A DNA stretch of 64,000 nucleotides from Piezodorus guildinii (taxonomy: Eukaryota > Arthropoda > Insecta > Hemiptera > Pentatomidae). Below the pieces are notes generated by a model that was given only the letters and a program-made list of their open reading frames with translations, ran no database searches and was not told the origin of the DNA. Positions 31,616-41,241 of this stretch are shown piece by piece (position 1 is the first letter of the stretch; each line of letters starts with the position of its first letter). The position numbers and the translations under genes were made by a program. Where the stretch lies: assembly GCA_023052935.1 (NCBI GenBank), contig CM041295.1, positions 108,688,711 through 108,752,710 on the forward strand, written 5' to 3'.

Positions 31616-32545
31616 AAAAATCTGGTGCGGGCACCACAAGACTTTTACTTACCTCCTTTTTAAAAATCGATTAAATAATTTTCAAATACAGTCAGAGATA
31701 AAAATTAGTGAAAACATTAAAGAATTAAATAAATTAAATTTCTATAGTAACACGTGTTGTATTAAAAAAATCTACAATATTATTATCTAAAATAATCAGT
31801 TAGTTTTATCACCTTTTCGTCACTCTCTGTTAACTTTTACAAGCTTGGTTATAAGATAATATTTTTTCTAAAATCTTTAGCTTTCCAAAGGTATATTATA
31901 CATGTATATTACTGCTCTTATTTTCAAAAACACAAAAATTGCATTAAAAAATATTTTTGTGGATGTAATTAGTTGACCGTTGAGAATTACTGGAAGGAAT
32001 TAGTCCAGGTGGCGGTCATTAAATGAAACAACTAAATAGTTTCAAAAAATATTTTTGCTGTTTTCTCCTTTAGTTGATTATCAAATTTGTTCAACTTGTA
32101 TATTTAGCCCTTTTTTATCGTCGATGACTAGATTATATTTTTATTTTTTTAGTATCTACAAAATTAAAGGTATTTTAGAGGAAGAAAATTATAAATATCG
32201 GCATTTAAGCCCTGCCAGACTATTTTAATCAAAATGAAACTTACATGATATTAAAGTCCATCAAATTATATCGATATATAAAGTTTAATAAAAATCGTTG
32301 GAGCCGTTTTTGAGAAAATCGTAAAAAGGTGCAAAATGCATGGTATAAAGTGTCTCTGCGGTTAAGCTGATTTCGATTAATAAGTTTTGTAACATAACGG
32401 GCGTATAGTTGTCTTAAATATGAAATTCCAGTTTCACAGGTCTTTCCCCTAAATCGTTTATTTCCGTTGAAAACTGGAATTCGAAAATTTTCACGATCGC
32501 AATACTTTCCCTTATTGTATATTTCATATATAGGTAAGTGAAAGT
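31616..32545. repeat. DNA-G copy c
   Basis: Terminal repeats acttttacttacct (31641-31654) and aggtaagtgaaagt (32532-32545), with an outer 'tctggtgcgg' at 31621. It lies between the two halves of Jockey-L ORF1 and is itself interrupted at 31960-32043. Confidence 0.75.
31960..32043. mobile_element. 84-bp retroposed insert with 14-bp TSD
   Basis: aaaaaatatttttg flanks it at 31946-31959 and 32044-32057. It contains gttgaccgttgagaa and ggcggtcattaaatgaaac, shared with the outer left flank of the hammerhead-bearing foldback at 12.6 kb. Read in reverse it looks like the extreme 3' end of that family, strongly 5' truncated. Confidence 0.7.
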
Positions 32546-32639
32546 AAAACCAAAATGCTTGAAGTGTTCGGAAGACTGCCATATTAAACATATTAAAAGA
32601 CAGTTTTGTACCAAACTGCTAAGAGAAACACTATTCAAA

Positions 32640-32870
32640 TTATGAATCAGCTATGTAAATAAATCAGCTAAAACTCAGCAAACAGCGGCCCGGCATCACT
32701 TCCCCACTTTACCTAAGACTGAGTCGAAATAGATACAAAAATCATTTTCCGAAAACCCTAAAGTAAACAAATCTCTCAATAACAAATCTTCTATTACTGA
32801 ATGTTTTACGGAATTTAAAAATATGTTTAACGTTTTTAACATAAGTAAATAAAAGAGTAAATTAAAAATA
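32640..32870 (+). pseudogene. Jockey-L ORF1 C-terminal remnant
   Basis: Decayed frame with 'SFSENPKVNKSLNNKSSI' followed by 'TECFTEFKNMFNVFNISK', which fits the C-terminal region of Jockey-type ORF1. Stops are present. Confidence 0.4.
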
Positions 32871-33423
32871 TTGTCGCTAATGTAAAAATGGTAGAAGACA
32901 GCTTGTATAAAATATTTATAGTAATAGAAAGTTTATTATCGTTATTTGATTATTATTCTAATGGTCACAATGTCAACAATAGGTATAAATCACCATCTAC
33001 TTTCTCTTATATTATTGTTTACTATTTTGTTTACAGCACTCTATATTAATACTGTAAATGTATTCGTAATTCTCATAGTGTTCACTGTCCAATATCATTA
33101 TAAGACAAACGCACTGCACACGCACTTGACCTTCACTAACGATCTCGTAATGTTTACTGAGGTAGGCTTATTTACTCCCAACAAAAGATTTACAGATAGA
33201 ATAAATACCTAAGCAATAACTATCTTTAACACTAATCTCATACTTTCCCAGCAGTCTATTAATTATAATAATAACTTTGTATTTTTAGATCTATTAAATA
33301 TTTTTTATTTTTCTTTAGATCAGTATTACTTGAGGAAAGTTTACTTATTTATTCATATTAAAACAGCACATTTTTTCTTCCTTATCTTTTTTATTTTCAT
33401 TGTTACACAAATTGTCTAGTGTA

Positions 33424-33462
33424 GTAGCCAACGATTCGGGGCTTTTTCCCCATTATCAAGAC
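33424..33462 (-). ncRNA. degenerate hammerhead-like motif downstream of PLE2
   Basis: On the minus strand: cttgataa, GGGG-aaaaag-CCCC stem-loop, gaatcgttggctac. It parallels CTGATGA / stem II / GAAACGTTGG but core bases differ (TTGATAA, GAATC), so it is probably inactive. The position, 3' of a PLE frame, is where PLE hammerheads occur. Confidence 0.4.
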
Positions 33463-33660
33463 TAAAAAAAATTTTTTTAATCATTTTGCTTCTAGTTACA
33501 ATTTATTATTTTTTTCTTCATAATATATAATTAACTTAAATTACCTTTTTTATATGTACATTCTAATTTTCTATAGCTCACAGCTGCATCAGCATATAAG
33601 GTTGACTATTGGCTCACTGTTTTTTCTGTTGCAAACTTTGTACTTTAATATTGTTACATT

Positions 33661-34197
33661 ATTGGAGTTCTGACACTGGTCAGATCCTCCTCTCATATAA
33701 TGTATGTTTGTAGCTATTGCGCCCTAGTTCGGCCTCCACTGAGTCACACCAGTGACGCGGCTGAGAGCGAGGCGCTAGGATCTCTTGGATTCCACTTCTC
33801 CTCTCTTTTCCACTCGATTTCCGCTCTTCCAAAAGTGGAGGTAAAAGCCCAATCTGGGGTCCCTATAGCAGTTGTATATATTGTATATAGTTATGTTTGT
33901 TTGTATGATGTTTATTTATTTGCCAACTTTTTATTTATCTTAATTATAGGATGATGTTTGTTTTTATATTTATTATTACTTAATTCTATATATATATCAT
34001 TTATTATTTCATTTATTTGAATCTATCTCAATGATAGGTTGTTGTTTTGTTTTTTATTTTGTATATATATTATATTTTATCTAATTTGACTTTATTATTG
34101 TATACTGTATATATTGTGTGAATGAGATCTTATATCAATATTACTAATGTTCATATGGAAACAAATTGTAATATATCTAAAAAAAAAAAAAAAAAAT
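33661..34197 (+). mobile_element. Jockey-A copy 4, 3' UTR, 13-bp TSD
   Basis: atattgttacatt flanks it at 33648-33660 and 34198-34210. It matches 17466-17938 with poly-A; the hairpin regions are recognisable but diverged. It is inserted in PLE2. Confidence 0.92.
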
Positions 34198-34889
34198 ATA
34201 TTGTTACATTGATCTAATTCCTGAGGTCTATATTTATTTCTATTTCGACGTTATTATTTATTTTGTTTTTCACTATTTTATTGTTCTATTTTTCTTAATT
34301 TTTTTTAAAATTATTTATTATGTCCGCGTAATGAGTACCTAGATTTTTGGTGTCTGTTTTATTGCTATTTTTGGTTATGTATATTACTTCTAGTATTTTT
34401 ATATTTCTATTATTTTTAGATGTATTTAGTATTTTTATATTTTCAAAATTAAATTTATGTTGATGTTTAGCGCTATGTGTTGATAACGCTGTAGCATTTG
34501 AATTTTTTATACTTTTACAATTGGAAATGTGTTGTGATAATCTTGTTTTTAACTTTTTTTATGTTTCCCTCACAATCAATTCTATATATGACATTTTGTT
34601 TATCCATAATTTCTATTTTATCTTTCATCATACTTAAATATTTTTTTGATTTGTTATTGTTATATAATCCAAATGCTATATTTGTGTGATCTTACTCTTT
34701 GAAAGTGCTTCTTATTTTATTTTTTAATTGTGGGATATATGTCATTTTATAATATTTTAGATTTAAGTTGTTTTTTTCTTGATTTTTATTTTTTATTTTT
34801 GTATTATTAATATTATTATCTTCTCTGAAAAATGGTGTAATTAGTTTTTCTGTATTAAATGGCTATATTTAAAATTAATACATTCTGTT

Positions 34890-35482
34890 AAATGGCTACC
34901 ATAAAAAATGACAAACAGCAAATGTAACATCAAAATGATGTGGAAAGCCCATACTATTCAATGTAACGATATTGAATTTAAATTTATTTTAAAAACAAAT
35001 TCAGCCTCACACAGCTCCAGTAAACGAAACTCGGTTATTTGCAAACGACAGATTCTCGGTCCCAGATTCTAAGTTACATTATTCAGAGACTCGATGGTAA
35101 TAGATCGGGCGGGGGAGACATGTTATTGCTTGGCTCAGATGTCAATCATTATTCCAACCCAGTACCTGCCTTAGTCCTTACCGAAGCAGAAGCAATTAAC
35201 GCTACTATTAATAATAAATCCACGACAATAATATCCGTCTATATTCCGCCAAATAAAATTCATATTCCGAACATCGTTAAATTATTTCAACTAAATAAAC
35301 AGGTGATCATGTTCGGTGACCTGAACGCTAAGCATACTCAATGGAATCGTCATAGTACCAACAAAAACGGAAAAACTATTTTAAACTTTATGATAAAAAA
35401 AAAATCAACTAACTACATAGCCCGTTGGAACCTACGCACATACCTACTTAAAGCCGGTGCTAACCCAGCATCATCAATTTAG
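34890..35482 (+). pseudogene. Jockey-L ORF2 endonuclease domain
   Basis: Begins near ATG 34892. A decayed start ('IKMMWKAHTIQCNDIEFKF') corresponds to the IxxWNANG block. The open frame 35039-35482 then has 'GGGDMLLLGSDVNHYSN', 'TTIISVYIPPNK' and 'QVIMFGDLNAKHTQWN', the APE-endonuclease DLNAKH signature. The SDH motif that should follow is decayed (about 35540, 'LNSEHNHL'). A frameshift precedes the open part. Confidence 0.8.
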
Positions 35483-36039
35483 CCCTCACTAAAAACATTG
35501 ACACACTATCACCCCTAATCGCAGTCCCATATCTAAACTCAGAACACAATCATCTGATGTTTTGTATAAAATCATCTATCTATAACCTCTACTTCAAAAA
35601 CATTCAACTTCATTTTAAATATGCAGATTGGTAAAAATTTCGACAAGACTCCCGGATAAATATTAATTAGACAATCAATGATTTTCATGAACTTGAAAAT
35701 AATTTAATGAAGCTCAATCGACACATCGAGAGAATCTATGGCATTGTCAATTCCGAAACGCCTACACCTATTATCATATTCGATTAACTTACCGGTTCAT
35801 CTGTTAGCTCTATTAAAAATAAAAAGCAGACTTAAGAGAAAATACCATAGTACCAACAATCCACAGACCAAGCTAATTTATTACAAAATAAACAAATAAG
35901 TTATAACTAGAATCAATAAATGGAAACTGGGGAAAAACTTCAAGCTCCTGAAAACCTGGAGAGAAAAACTTGTGGAAAATTAATAGAAAATTGATAAAAC
36001 AAATATCGAAAGTCTCTCCTTTAAAAGAACAAAATAGTT

Positions 36040-36576
36040 ATAGCTATACGGACAAAGATAAAGCCCTTTTACTGGTTCAATAATTTCAAACTACTTACAC
36101 TGTAGCTTGCAACTTGGGTTCCAATTATGAAAACCGTAAAATCACCAATTCGGTTCATGATTATTTCAGAGTCTTTTATGAAAATAACTTCTCATTTATC
36201 TCACCTAAGGAAATTGCCAAAATTAAAAAAACAAAGAAAGCCAAGGGTGACGACGGTATTCCCGCATTAGTTATTACAATTTTTAGCTGAAAATCTATTT
36301 ACTTTATCACGAAAATATACAATTCGATTTTAAAATTTAGGGTATCTGACAGCTAATTTACAAGATGTATGAACTAATACAGTTGTAAATCTCAATAAAT
36401 AATTTTTTTTTAAATTACTCATTTTCCGACCATTTGGAAAAAATAAAAAATCACTGTGATACCAAAACCATGCAAAGATGCAGGCAACATCACCAGTTAC
36501 AGGCCTATAAGTTTATTAAATATGGTTCCAAAAATCTTAGAAAAGTTGATTCTTATCAGAATTAATTTCTTCATTT
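36040..36576 (+). pseudogene. Jockey-L RT, fingers region
   Basis: 'ISPKEIAKIKKTKKAKGDDG' (36200-36258) and, after a small Jockey-B 3' end (36345-36412), 'PKPCKDAGNITSYRPISLLN' and 'VPKILEKLILIRI'. These are RT motifs 0-2 of a Jockey-clade ORF2. The frame is broken by LINE-E at about 36577. Confidence 0.75.
36345..36412 (+). mobile_element. Jockey-B copy 7, 3' end
   Basis: 'acagttgtaaatctcaataa' preceded by 'gctaatttacaagatgtatg', the Jockey-B terminus, with a short T/A tail. It lies in the Jockey-L RT; no exact TSD is seen. Confidence 0.6.
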
Positions 36577-37141
36577 CATAATTTCATTCGTCTTGGGGGT
36601 CCCAAGATACTTGATCTGTATCCCAATTGCATGGCTAGTTGAAGTGGCTTAACCCTTCCAATCGTCGCAAGAATTTCCTTGCGTCATTCCTTAACAAGTT
36701 ATCCAATCCCGCTGTCCATCATACATTTTTGGCCTCCTACAGTTCAAATCCTCTATTTATCCACGTTGTACACGCTCCAGGCCTTCGGATTTATACAGTA
36801 CGGTCTACCGAACTGCACATTTCGACAGATCCTTTCTCATTCGATCCTCAATCCTATGGAATTCTATCCCTCCTTCCATCCGCCACTCCAATTATCTTTC
36901 TACCTTCAAATACCGCATATTTCATCACTTAATGAATACCCAGGCTCAATAGAATTGTAAATAAGCTTTTTATTTATTTTTTTGTTTTCTTCTCATTTAA
37001 ATATGTCTATTTTATACCAGTAATTATTAACTTGTTTATATTTATTTAATTCACTCTAAGACTCTAAAGCCCTTTTTGTACATTCTGTATATTTTATTCT
37101 AAAGGGACATGTCCCAGGATAATAAAGAATTTATTTAATAA
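36577..37141 (+). mobile_element. LINE-E copy inserted in Jockey-L
   Basis: ORF2 C-terminus in several frames: 'ILWNSIPPSIRHSNYLSTFK' then 'YRIFHHLMNTQAQ', then a 3' UTR with 'aagggacatgtcccaggata' and 'ataaagaatttattta'. The 3' end is shared with 7976-8248 (minus). It is 5' truncated; the left boundary is approximate. Confidence 0.75.
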
Positions 37142-37159
37142 ACAATCATATAAGAAAAT

Positions 37160-37457
37160 ACAACACAATACATTAATAGACGAACAGTGAGGTTTAGGGC
37201 ACATCACTCCAATGTAGACCAACTGGCACGCCTAACAGACTACATAACTAAATATTTCAACAAACGTAAGCACACTTGTATGCTTTTAATGGATTTGGAA
37301 AAAGCATTTGATACTGTCTGGCACGCTGGATTTAACCACAATTTAATTTCTTTGAAATACCCTCCGTATATAATCCATATTATCCATTCGTACCTTTCCG
37401 ATAGAATAATGTATACTCAAATAAGGGCATCTTCCTCTAGCACCCTTCCTGTCCTTT
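37160..37457 (+). pseudogene. Jockey-L RT, palm region
   Basis: 'FRAHHSNVDQLARLTDYITK' (template-grip block), 'TCMLLMDLEKAFDTVWHAGF' (first catalytic Asp), 'IIHSYLSDRIMYTQI' and 'ASSSSTLPV', then disrupted at 37458 by repeat R. The AGVPQGS block is lost at the junction. Confidence 0.85.
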
Positions 37458-38088
37458 TCATAATAAATTACACCATTTTGATAAAATTTTAATATGAATA
37501 CAGCAAAAACAAAAAAAAACACGTTTGTTTATTTTTATTTTACCTTTTCATTCTTAAAGTGCTGCCACTACCCAGTATTCATGTAGAGACACTGGGTAGT
37601 GGCAGCACCTGACAGTTTTATATAACCATCACATTTACTTGATGTATTTTTTTTTTTAAATACAGTTGTATATATATATATATATAATAAAACCTTTTCA
37701 TTCATCTTTGCTAATAAACAAATAATGTTTCCAGCATTAATCGATACCAATCCTTTAGTGTGTTATAGATTAGTTTTTGTAGCCTTGATTTTTCGTACCT
37801 CAATACTATTCTCTGGCTGCTCCAGTGAAGAGATACTGCGTCACAAATAACAAACATATAATTACATTTATTACATTCTAAAATATTTTTGGGGGGATAA
37901 AAAAGAATCACAAACTACGTATATTTTTTAATTTAGAATATAATTGAGTGAAATTCGAATTTGAATTTTTTTTTAAAATATCTGGAAAAATTCGATGATG
38001 CACAAGGTTGTGATTAATTTTTTTAACTAGAAGAAATTACCAAAAACAACAAATTTATAAAAAAAAAAAAAAACTAAGTTAAATATAT
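37458..38088. repeat. repeat R copy 1, inserted in Jockey-L RT
   Basis: About 480 bp (without its own insert) shared in direct orientation with 40748-41241, from 'tcataataaattacaccatt' to 'aaactaagtt'. A possible 6-bp duplication, tccttt, flanks it (37452-37457 and 38089-38094). It has no TIRs or coding content that I recognise. Confidence 0.7.
37554..37691 (+). mobile_element. Jockey-B copy 8 with internal inversion, 12-bp TSD
   Basis: accttttcattc flanks it at 37542-37553 and 37692-37703. The 3' UTR contains an 18-bp perfect inverted pair, gtgctgccactacccagt (37559-37576) and its complement (37591-37608), around a 14-base spacer that is Jockey-B sequence in reverse. It ends with 'acagttgta', an AT run and aataaa. 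This fits a 5' inversion during target-primed reverse transcription. Confidence 0.85.
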
Positions 38089-38094
38089 TCCTTT

Positions 38095-38814
38095 CCGACT
38101 TCCAGTCTCACCCTAATGTTGAGAGATTCTTATACGCGGACGACACAGCCTTGTAAACTCAAAGATACAATAGTTAACAAATTACAAAAAAACTTTTTAA
38201 AAAAATACTGTCATAAAAGGAAATGAAAAAATAAATCCCAGTAAATCAGAAGCCACAATTTTTACAACGCCGACCACATATCAATCGCAACATTATTATA
38301 AACTTAACTCACATACCGTGGTTTAAATCTGTAACATATCTTGGTTTAACCCTGGACAAATCCCTAACTTTCACCGAGTACATAAATAGGAAAACAGATT
38401 CAGCAAAAAAAAAAAAAAAAAAAAATCTACAAAATCTTTCCATATTTTAATATAATCTCAGCTCAAAGAATAAGATCATACTCTATAAATCAGTTATACG
38501 TCCTCAAACCACAATAAGCTTCACCCGTGTGGAGTTCCACCTGCCTCTCGAACTATAAAAAACTCGAAAGAATTCAGAAGATTTGTATGAGAATAATTAA
38601 CAATTACTCTAGATACACTAAAATATCCACAATGATTGCAGATCTGAAACTTCCCTCAATCCAAAATCTAGTTTTATCCCAAACCGAGAGATATTTTAGA
38701 AAAACTCCCCTGAGCTCCCTGGGCCTACTAATAAAAGAAATAGATAATTATAATAAACACTCTCTTAAACCCTGCATACATAAAAGGACAAAACATTTAT
38801 TGTTAAATTCATAA
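38095..38814 (+). pseudogene. Jockey-L ORF2, ADD box and C-terminus
   Basis: 'VERFLYADDTAL' (38118-38153) holds the RT catalytic Asp pair, followed by a stop. Decayed sequence continues to the open frame 38527-38814, with 'WSSTCLSNYKKLERIQKICM', 'YTKISTMIADLKLPSIQNLV' and the end 'HKRTKHLLLNS'. Several stops and frameshifts interrupt it. Confidence 0.75.
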
Positions 38815-38944
38815 ATATTAATAATACCTTTTTAATAGATTATGATTAAATCAAACTTGGACGATATTATACGCCTAGGGGTACGTACATAAGTCTGACA
38901 AAAATTAAATTGTTGACTTTAAGGAAAACCGAAATCATTACAAA

Positions 38945-40519
38945 TATAATTACCAAATGCTTGTATTTTTTTTTTAATCTGTTTTGTAATTTACTGTATT
39001 TATTATGTTTTTAGCTATATAGATTGACTCTAGTATCTTTCTATTTTTGGTTTTTTGTCTTGTATTAAGTATTTGTATATTTTAAAAATTAAATTCATGT
39101 TTGTTAGTTATACTATGATTGGATCTTTCTTTCTTTCTTTCTTTCAGTGGCGCGACAGGCCGTGTAGGCCCTGGGCCTCGCGGTGTAAACTCCTGCGAGT
39201 TTACACTCACGTTTCATGATGCTGTTTTTAGTGAAGAGTCATCACTCCCTACGACTAATTTTGTGAGTGGCCACCCTTTGGCTGACGGGTCTCACATACC
39301 CGGGGGAGAGGTTGTGAGTGAATCCCCATTTTTTTACATCCTTATAAAAGCCCCGCCGGGACTGGGATTCGAACTCAGAACCTGTAGCTTGAGAGACTAG
39401 CGCGCTAGCCACTCAGCTACGGGCTCCCCACTATGATTGGATAGAGCTGTAATATTTAATTTTTAATATTTTTGCAATTAGAAATGTGTTGTTTTAATCT
39501 AGTCTTTAACATTTTTGATGTTTCCCCAATATAAGTTTTTTGACAATTTTTACAATCTATTTTATAAATGGTATGAAGTTTATTTTCTTTTTCTATTTTA
39601 TCCTTCACATTGGTGAAATATGTATTTATTTTATTATTATTGTATAATCAAAATTTTATGTTATAATGATCATATTGTTTAAATATATTTTGTATTTTTT
39701 CCGTTAAACCTGGTATGTAATTCATTTTGAAGAATTTAATTTGTTTATTATTTATTTCATTTAAATTAGTTGTTTGATTAAATTCAATATTTGTATCCTT
39801 ATCTATTTTATCTTTTTTGTAAAATTCCTTAATTGTGCTCTGTCTTTTTCTTCTGTTAATTTTATCATGTGTATCATTTACTTAATGATACTGATCGTAA
39901 TTATTCATTTTATTTATATTTTTACATTTTACATTTCCAATTTTAAGATTTTTATACCATGTTTTATTTATTATTTTTTTCGGATAAAGATTTTCTATCA
40001 ACATATTATAAATATTTCCTTTTATTTCTTTTATATATTCACTATATGTTAATTTCTTTGCTGTGTTGATTATATTATTAACTATATTAATTTTTTGATA
40101 GTAGGGGTGTGCAGATAAAAAGTTTAAACATGTATTACTGCTTCTTTTTTCGTCCATTTTGTAGTTATTTTTTTATTATCTTTATCAATGATAATTAACA
40201 TATCTAAGTGTCTTATTTTGTTATTAATAGCTTCTTCTATTGTAAATTTTAAATTGACATTTTGATTATTAAATATATTTTATTTTTTCCAAAATGTGAA
40301 AAACAAATCTATTACAGTTTTTTTTTTTAATTTGCCAAACTTGATGATGAATTCGTTCTTTATATGACATGAATTATTTGAGCATGATGCATAAATCTTC
40401 ACTGGGAAAATAATTTTAATAAATTGAATTAAAGGATCCTTACATTTCTGTATCATAATCATCACTTGTTCTTCACAAGCGAATTTTACATTAATTTTAT
40501 CTAAAGAATATCTGAGCAT
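38945..40519 (-). pseudogene. Penelope-like element (PLE1): RT end plus GIY-YIG endonuclease
   Basis: Minus strand, in order: 'YSLDKINVKFACEEQ' (40280-40519), then 'NTCLNFLSAHPYYQKINIV' and 'NIINTAKKLTYSEYIKEI' (39882-40157; C-terminal part of PLE RT), 'KMNYIPGLTEKIQ' near 39720, then 'NTYFTNVKDKIEKENKL', 'HTIYKIDCKNCQKTYIGET' (GIY-YIG core with CxxC), 'SKMLKTRLKQHISNCKNIKN', and beyond the SINE 'ALSNHSITNKHEFNF' and 'ILESIYIAKNIINTVNYKTD'. Penelope-class RT is fused to this nuclease. It carries stops and frameshifts, and the catalytic YxDD part of RT is missing upstream. SINE-U splits it near its end. Confidence 0.85.
39125..39429 (-). repeat. SINE-U, tRNA-derived, with 13-bp TSD
   Basis: actatgattggat flanks it at 39112-39124 and 39430-39442. 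On the minus strand the head begins gggagcccgtagctgagtgg (A-box region), with ctgagttcgaatcccagtc as B box. The body of about 200 bp contains a tgtaaac/gtttaca hairpin near 39184-39210, and the tail is (AAAG)n (plus strand 39125-39145). Confidence 0.9.
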
Positions 40520-40668
40520 TTATATGGAGTCGTTTGATGTATGAATTATACCTCCATGTAAAAAAAGTGCATTTTTTCACCAATTAAACAAAATTTCATA
40601 GCTTTTAAAGAAGACAGAAAAATGCATAGTGTGCCTTACACAGGTACCTGGTTGGGATGATTACCAAT

Positions 40669-40685
40669 CGGCCGGCAGCCGGCCG
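40669..40685. repeat. GC-rich 17-bp palindrome
   Basis: cggccggc-a-gccggccg, a perfect 8-bp inverted repeat around one base, in sequence that is otherwise about 70% AT. Function unknown. Confidence 0.6.
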
Positions 40686-40747
40686 CGTCTGCAAAGGACC
40701 TAAAAGAAATGTGTCTGTCCACCCATAACTTATAAAATATATATTTT

Positions 40748-41241
40748 CATAATAAATTACACCATTTTGAATACATTTTTAATAGGAATAAAGAAAAAAA
40801 AAACAAACCATGTGTGTTTATTTTTATTTTATTTTAACTTTTCATTCATCTTTACCAATAAACAAATAGTTGTTCCAGTATTAATCGATACCAAGCCTTT
40901 AGTGTGTTACCGATTCCTTTTTGTAGCCTTGATTTTTCGTACCTTAATACTATTCTCTGGCTGCTCCAGTCAAGGGATACTACGTCACAAATAACAAACA
41001 TATACTTATATTTATTACAATCTAAACTTTTTTTTTTTTTTTTGGGAGGGGGGGGGGGTAAAAATGAATCACAACCAACATTTAGTTTTTAATTTAGAAT
41101 ATAATTGAGTAAAATTCGAATTTGAACTTTTTTTAAAATATCTGAAAGAATTCTATGATGCACAAGGTTGTGATTAATTTTTTTAACCAGGAGAATTTAA
41201 CTAAAACAAAAAATTTATAAAAAGAAACTAAGTTAAAATAT
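40748..41241. repeat. repeat R copy 2
   Basis: Direct-orientation copy of 37458-38088 without the Jockey-B insert. It includes 'ttaatcgataccaagccttt', 'tattctctggctgctccagt' and 'gatgcacaaggttgtgatta'. Unclassified. Confidence 0.75.

Larger units (their letters stand above)
33290..34880 (-). pseudogene. Penelope-like element (PLE2), GIY-YIG end, minus
   Basis: From 34870 downward the minus strand gives 'YYKMTYIPQLKNKIRSTFK' (end of RT), then the GIY-YIG endonuclease region: 'NVIYRIDC', and after frameshifts 'LSQHISNCKSIKNS', 'ATALSTHSAKHQHKFNFENI', 'ILEVIYITKNSNKTDTKN' and 'LGTHYADI'. The order and wording match PLE1 at 39-40.5 kb. The RT core is missing and several frameshifts are present. 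A Jockey-A 3' end (33661-34197) splits its 3' region, beyond which a degenerate hammerhead-like motif appears (33424-33462). It sits between Jockey-L ORF1 and ORF2. Confidence 0.75.
30700..38900 (+). mobile_element. Jockey-L, old LINE split by many insertions
   Basis: Pieces in correct order and orientation: ORF1 N-terminus and core (30857-31558), ORF1 C-terminus (32640-32870), ORF2 endonuclease (34890-35482), fingers of RT (36040-36576), RT palm (37160-37457), ADD box and C-terminus (38095-38814). The gaps are filled by DNA-G, a PLE with a Jockey-A inside, Jockey-B ends, LINE-E and repeat R. Its 5' UTR may begin near 30700 and its 3' end near 38880; neither has a clear TSD. Confidence 0.75.

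Noticed and set aside
39370..39429. tRNA gene on the minus strand
   Set aside because: Good A and B boxes, but no complete acceptor stem, and a 3' body, AAAG tail and TSD show it is a SINE head.
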